Shown: piece by piece, positions 32,471 to 35,290 of the stretch | How the letters are laid out: every line of letters begins with the position of its first letter | Position numbering within the stretch: position 1 is the stretch's first letter | Assembly (NCBI GenBank): GCA_002070205.1 | Contig: MWCU01000080.1 | Coordinates: 1-35,290, forward strand | Source of the DNA: Firmicutes bacterium ADurb.Bin182 | Lineage (GTDB): Bacteria > Bacillota > Clostridia > Christensenellales > CAG-138 | Length of the DNA: 35,290 bases | Reading direction: 5' to 3' | The notes under the pieces: generated by a model | Seen by the model: only the letters and a program-made list of their open reading frames with translations | Databases searched by the model: none | What the model was told of the DNA's origin: nothing | Program-made: the position numbers and the translations under genes

Positions 32471-33676
32471 TCAGATCATCACCGCGTCCGTATTCACGCC
32501 GTATTCTTTTTTTGCGTAACGAACGGCAAGCTCTATAGGATAGGATGTGAATCGGTCGTCTATAGTGACTGAAGAGCCGTCCTTTAAACGAAATTTTATG
32601 AAGTTGACCATTCTGAACATTTTGAGCTTGGTATAGCGCTTTTCGCGGATTTGGCCATACTGCACGGACAGAATTTCGCTTTTTGGATACAGCTTTGATT
32701 TTATAAGGGAATATTCCGAAACGCCTTCAGCGCTGAGAACGTATTTATAGGGAGTTGCAAGCATGGCGCGGATGAAGTAAACCGTAAAAAACGCGTCTGT
32801 CGCTCCCATAAAAATCAAGGGAAATAACTCTATGCTGCCGCTTGTATAAAGCGAATACATGAATATGATCGCTCCGAAAAAGGCAGTGGTCATAACTCCA
32901 GGAAGGATAAAAGCGTCCAACGCGGATTCGCTCATAACTACCGGGCTTTCGGGAACCTCGTTAAGTATTGGGATATACATTGAGAGCAGGTCGTAAAGCC
33001 GCTGATACTCTTGTATGTTTTTTTCGATCCTGACGGTTCCCCGGTCCGTATAAAGCCTCAGAGCGCATGAAAAAGCGGATGCGCCATACACTTCGCTGAA
33101 AGGAAGCAACTGCGTTTTACCGCCCCGGCGGTATTCGATACATCCGTTATGCACTTGAACGCTTGAGCTGTATAGAATGAGCTGCCTTGTCCCGAAGAAA
33201 AGAAAAGGCAAAAATATGATTGCTGTCAATGAAGAGATAAAAAGAATATATAAGGGGATTAACAATAAGCTGATAACTCCGGTTATCAAAAAGACAAAGC
33301 TCGTCAAAATCATCGCGACTCCGGCTGTCCGGGTTTTATTTTCATATTCAAAAACATAAACGGATTCTTCGTTCGCTTTGCAGAGTCTTTCCAGCAGAAT
33401 CGGTATTCCCTGTTCGAGCCAAAACGAACAGCTGACCATGCCGTTCGACATACCGCCCCGAGCATATTTTTCAACATATACGCTGTCACCCGATAATGTC
33501 TTGCCTGCAATATCCTTAAAGAAGCGCTTTACTTCAGCTTCAAAAGCATCCAAAGAATACGGGAGCAAAGTATTCTCGAAATGCCTTTTCAAATCATCCC
33601 AAAAACAGGGATCCCCCCTTAATCCCCAGGAGCCCGGAGTCTCGTTGAATATCTTTGATACCGAAACTTTTTCCAT
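32471..33676 (-). CDS. Membrane protein: WGLRGDP-type N-terminal domain, four helices and two PH-like domains
   Basis: A 401-residue protein of unknown function. The N-terminal cytoplasmic domain (about 5-100) has the motif SWGLRGDPCFWDDLKRHF (16-33) and YARGGMSNGMVSCSFW (71-86), which I recognise from short stand-alone Firmicutes proteins of unknown function. Two hydrophobic hairpins follow, at about 117-162 and 255-303. Each is followed by a bacterial-PH-like beta domain (about 170-235, VQVHNGCIEYRRGGKTQLLPFSEV, and 308-390, YKYVLSAEGVSEYSLIKSK with KFRLKDGSSVTIDDRF). The ATG at 33676 is chosen because GGGGG is about 10 nt upstream; the ATG at 33685 directly abuts that site. It lies divergent from the serpin gene (138 bp gap). 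Confidence 0.8.
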   Translation of the reverse strand: MEKVSVSKIFNETPGSWGLRGDPCFWDDLKRHFENTLLPYSLDAFEAEVKRFFKDIAGKTLSGDSVYVEKYARGGMSNGMVSCSFWLEQGIPILLERLCKANEESVYVFEYENKTRTAGVAMILTSFVFLITGVISLLLIPLYILFISSLTAIIFLPFLFFGTRQLILYSSSVQVHNGCIEYRRGGKTQLLPFSEVYGASAFSCALRLYTDRGTVRIEKNIQEYQRLYDLLSMYIPILNEVPESPVVMSESALDAFILPGVMTTAFFGAIIFMYSLYTSGSIELFPLIFMGATDAFFTVYFIRAMLATPYKYVLSAEGVSEYSLIKSKLYPKSEILSVQYGQIREKRYTKLKMFRMVNFIKFRLKDGSSVTIDDRFTSYPIELAVRYAKKEYGVNTDAVMI

Positions 33677-33814
33677 ATTTTTCATCCCCCGCTTATTTTA
33701 TTATAAACCGTATTTGGATAGCAAATCTCATATCAGCAACGGGTATACCAATGTGGGAACTTTTACCTGTGTATTTGCGTTTAATCAGTAAGGTTATAAA
33801 AAGGAGATTGGCAT

Positions 33815-35077
33815 ATGAAGAAACGAGGTATTGCCGCCGCGCCGTGTCTCGCCATGGTTCTGGCCATTTTGTTCACTCTATCCGGCTGTGCTGCTTCGGT
33901 ACGGGCTGAAGACCTGATGCCGGACATAAAAGCAAATACCGTAAGCACAAATATCGATATTTCCGGTGAAGAGGATGCCGTTGCCGTTCAAGATTTCGCG
34001 GTGCGATTGTTCCTTAAAAGCGCGAAGGACGGAAAAAACACGCTGATTTCCCCGTTGTCCGTCCTTAGCGCACTTGCCATGACCGCAAACGGAGCAGAGG
34101 GCAAAACGCTATCCCAGATGGAAGAAGTGTTCGGCCTTACTGTCCGGGATCTGAACGAATACCTTTATGCGTATATAAAGACGCTGCCTGCCGGGGATAA
34201 ATACAAGCTCAGCATAGCGAACTCGATTTGGTTCAAAGATGATAAAAGTTTTACCGTGAGTCCGGATTTTCTGCAAGCCAACGCGGATTATTACGGGGCG
34301 GGACTTTATAAAGCTCCTTTTGATAACACTACGCTTCGCGATATAAATAATTGGGTCGAAGATAGCACGGACGGCATGATCCGGGACATACTCGACAGGA
34401 TCCCCGAAGAAGCCGTGATGTACCTTGTCAACGCCATCGCTTTTGACGCCGAGTGGGAAAATGTCTTTTATGATCATCAGGTGCGCGGCGGGGTGTTCAC
34501 AAAAGAGGACGGAACGGAGCAAGAAGCGGAAATGATGTATTGTACGGAGCATCAATATCTGGAGGATACTGACGCCGCGGGTTTCATCAAATATTATGCC
34601 GATCGAAAGTATGCTTTTGTCGCATTGCTGCCTGATGAGGGTATCAGCGTCAGCCAATATGTCGATTCTCTTACGGGGAATAAGTTGGCTTCAATGCTTA
34701 AAAGCCCCGCGGATGTGCAGGTGAATGCAGCCATTCCTAAGTTTGAGAGCGAGTGCAGCGTTGAGATGAGCGATATACTCAAAGCGATGGGCATGACAGA
34801 CGCTTTTGACGGCGCCGTTTCGGATTTCTCGGGAATTGGTTCTTCAACAGCGGGGAACATCTTCATCAGCCGCGTGCTGCATAAGACTTATATCGCAGTA
34901 GATGAAATGGGTACAAAAGCGGGAGCCGCCGCTTTGGTTGAAATGTTGGCCGGAGGAGCCATGGAGACCGAGGATTCCAAGACTGTCAGCCTTGACCGGC
35001 CCTTTGTATACATGATCATTGACTGTGAAGCAAATCTTCCCGTATTCATCGGTACGGTCATGGATATAGAAAATTAG
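33815..35077 (+). CDS. Serpin family lipoprotein (serine protease inhibitor)
   Basis: A 420-residue serpin, a suicide inhibitor of serine (or cysteine) proteases, exported and anchored as a lipoprotein. AAGGAG lies 8 nt before the ATG. The signal peptide ends in the lipobox LSGC, with C25 as the lipidated residue. The serpin fold starts at about 57 (VQDFAVRLFLKSAKDGKNTLISPLSVLSALAMTANGA broken by the first helix) and includes NAIAFDAEWENVF, the shutter region. The reactive-loop hinge is EMGTKAGAAALVE (364-376): G366 and T367 at P15-P14 and small residues at P12-P8, the pattern of inhibitory serpins. Counting from the hinge puts P1 near G380 (LAGGAM). The ending DRPFVYMIIDCEANLPVFIGTV is the serpin signature. 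A repeat follows. Confidence 0.93.
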   Translation: MKKRGIAAAPCLAMVLAILFTLSGCAASVRAEDLMPDIKANTVSTNIDISGEEDAVAVQDFAVRLFLKSAKDGKNTLISPLSVLSALAMTANGAEGKTLSQMEEVFGLTVRDLNEYLYAYIKTLPAGDKYKLSIANSIWFKDDKSFTVSPDFLQANADYYGAGLYKAPFDNTTLRDINNWVEDSTDGMIRDILDRIPEEAVMYLVNAIAFDAEWENVFYDHQVRGGVFTKEDGTEQEAEMMYCTEHQYLEDTDAAGFIKYYADRKYAFVALLPDEGISVSQYVDSLTGNKLASMLKSPADVQVNAAIPKFESECSVEMSDILKAMGMTDAFDGAVSDFSGIGSSTAGNIFISRVLHKTYIAVDEMGTKAGAAALVEMLAGGAMETEDSKTVSLDRPFVYMIIDCEANLPVFIGTVMDIEN

Positions 35078-35090
35078 CGGAATATAGAGA

Positions 35091-35111
35091 GAGCGCTGCT
35101 GAGCAGCGCTC
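35091..35111. terminator. Perfect hairpin behind the serpin gene
   Basis: GAGCGCTGC-TGA-GCAGCGCTC, 14 bp after the stop codon. A stable 9-bp stem, but no T tract follows, so termination is only possible. Confidence 0.4.
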
Positions 35112-35118
35112 ACAGATT

Positions 35119-35290
35119 GTCAAAAGAGCTATTTGAGGATTATTAAGGGGTCCAGTGGAAATCGAAGATTTCCACCAGCCCCTTAATTTTCAATCCGGCT
35201 TCAGCGGCATGTACGGTGAAACGGATGAAATCCGTATGGATTTCTACTTTGCACGCTTTGCCGCCCGGAAATCTTTGATTTTAGGCAAAG
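35119..35290. repeat. Dispersed repeat family 2, copy B (runs off the window)
   Basis: Aligned with 16839-17006. The central hairpin (35143-35163 with 35167-35186) has AAGGGG and CCCCTT outer arms and an AAATC-GAA-GATTT tip like copy A, but a different middle stem sequence that still pairs. The terminal AAATC-TTT-GATTT hairpin is also kept. The element continues to the right edge. Confidence 0.8.

Noticed and set aside
1..35290. CRISPR array, tRNA, rRNA, prophage or integrase
   Set aside because: None was found on reading both strands; the only tandem repeat is coding, and the other repeats are dispersed pairs.

Overview
The window looks like chromosome from an anaerobic, probably spore-forming member of the Clostridia. 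The evidence is strong AGGAGG-type ribosome binding sites, some TTG/GTG starts, Firmicutes-type promoters, a SPOCS/LysM spore-coat-like protein, a YkvI-type membrane protein, a BspA-like surface protein with a sortase-type tail, and a citrate lyase operon. The species cannot be named from the sequence. No phage, plasmid, CRISPR, rRNA or tRNA gene was seen.

Layout, left part (1-13.8 kb): a MalT-like LuxR regulator cut by the left edge; a large BspA-like cell-wall protein; a split transketolase pair behind a good promoter; a cation-diffusion-facilitator exporter on the minus strand; divergent from it, a winged-helix regulator plus a major-facilitator exporter whose 3' end is replaced by a dispersed repeat; then, on the minus strand, an ArsP-type permease and its ArsR-family repressor with matching operators, and an Old-Yellow-Enzyme oxidoreductase with a small membrane protein.

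Middle (13.9-24.8 kb): a YmaF-family His-rich protein (minus), a YkvI-type transporter with a VanY-like carboxypeptidase (plus), a repeat-rich intergenic region, a PAP2 phosphatase (plus), the compact minus-strand operon citD-citE-citF-citC-citXG (citrate cleavage to acetate and oxaloacetate, with cofactor synthesis and activation enzymes), and a divergent protein carrying four 38-residue tandem repeats.

Right part (24.8-35.3 kb): an RlmI-like methyltransferase with a pseudouridine synthase that contains two complete RluA domains; an intergenic region with a tight cluster of DnaA boxes and a sigma-E-like promoter in front of the SPOCS/LysM gene; a minus-strand cobalamin ABC transporter operon (binding lipoprotein, permease, ATPase) behind a cobalamin riboswitch with its own promoter and terminator; a membrane protein with an N-terminal WGLRGDP-type domain and two PH-like domains; and a lipoprotein serpin.

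Two families of dispersed repeats are present. One (about 160 bp; near 2.57 and 10.44 kb) ends the exporter gene. The other (about 170 bp; near 16.84 and 35.12 kb) forms hairpins whose stems differ between copies but still pair. The least expected signals are the DnaA-box cluster away from any dnaA gene, the double RluA enzyme, the ArsR operator set and the hairpin repeat family.
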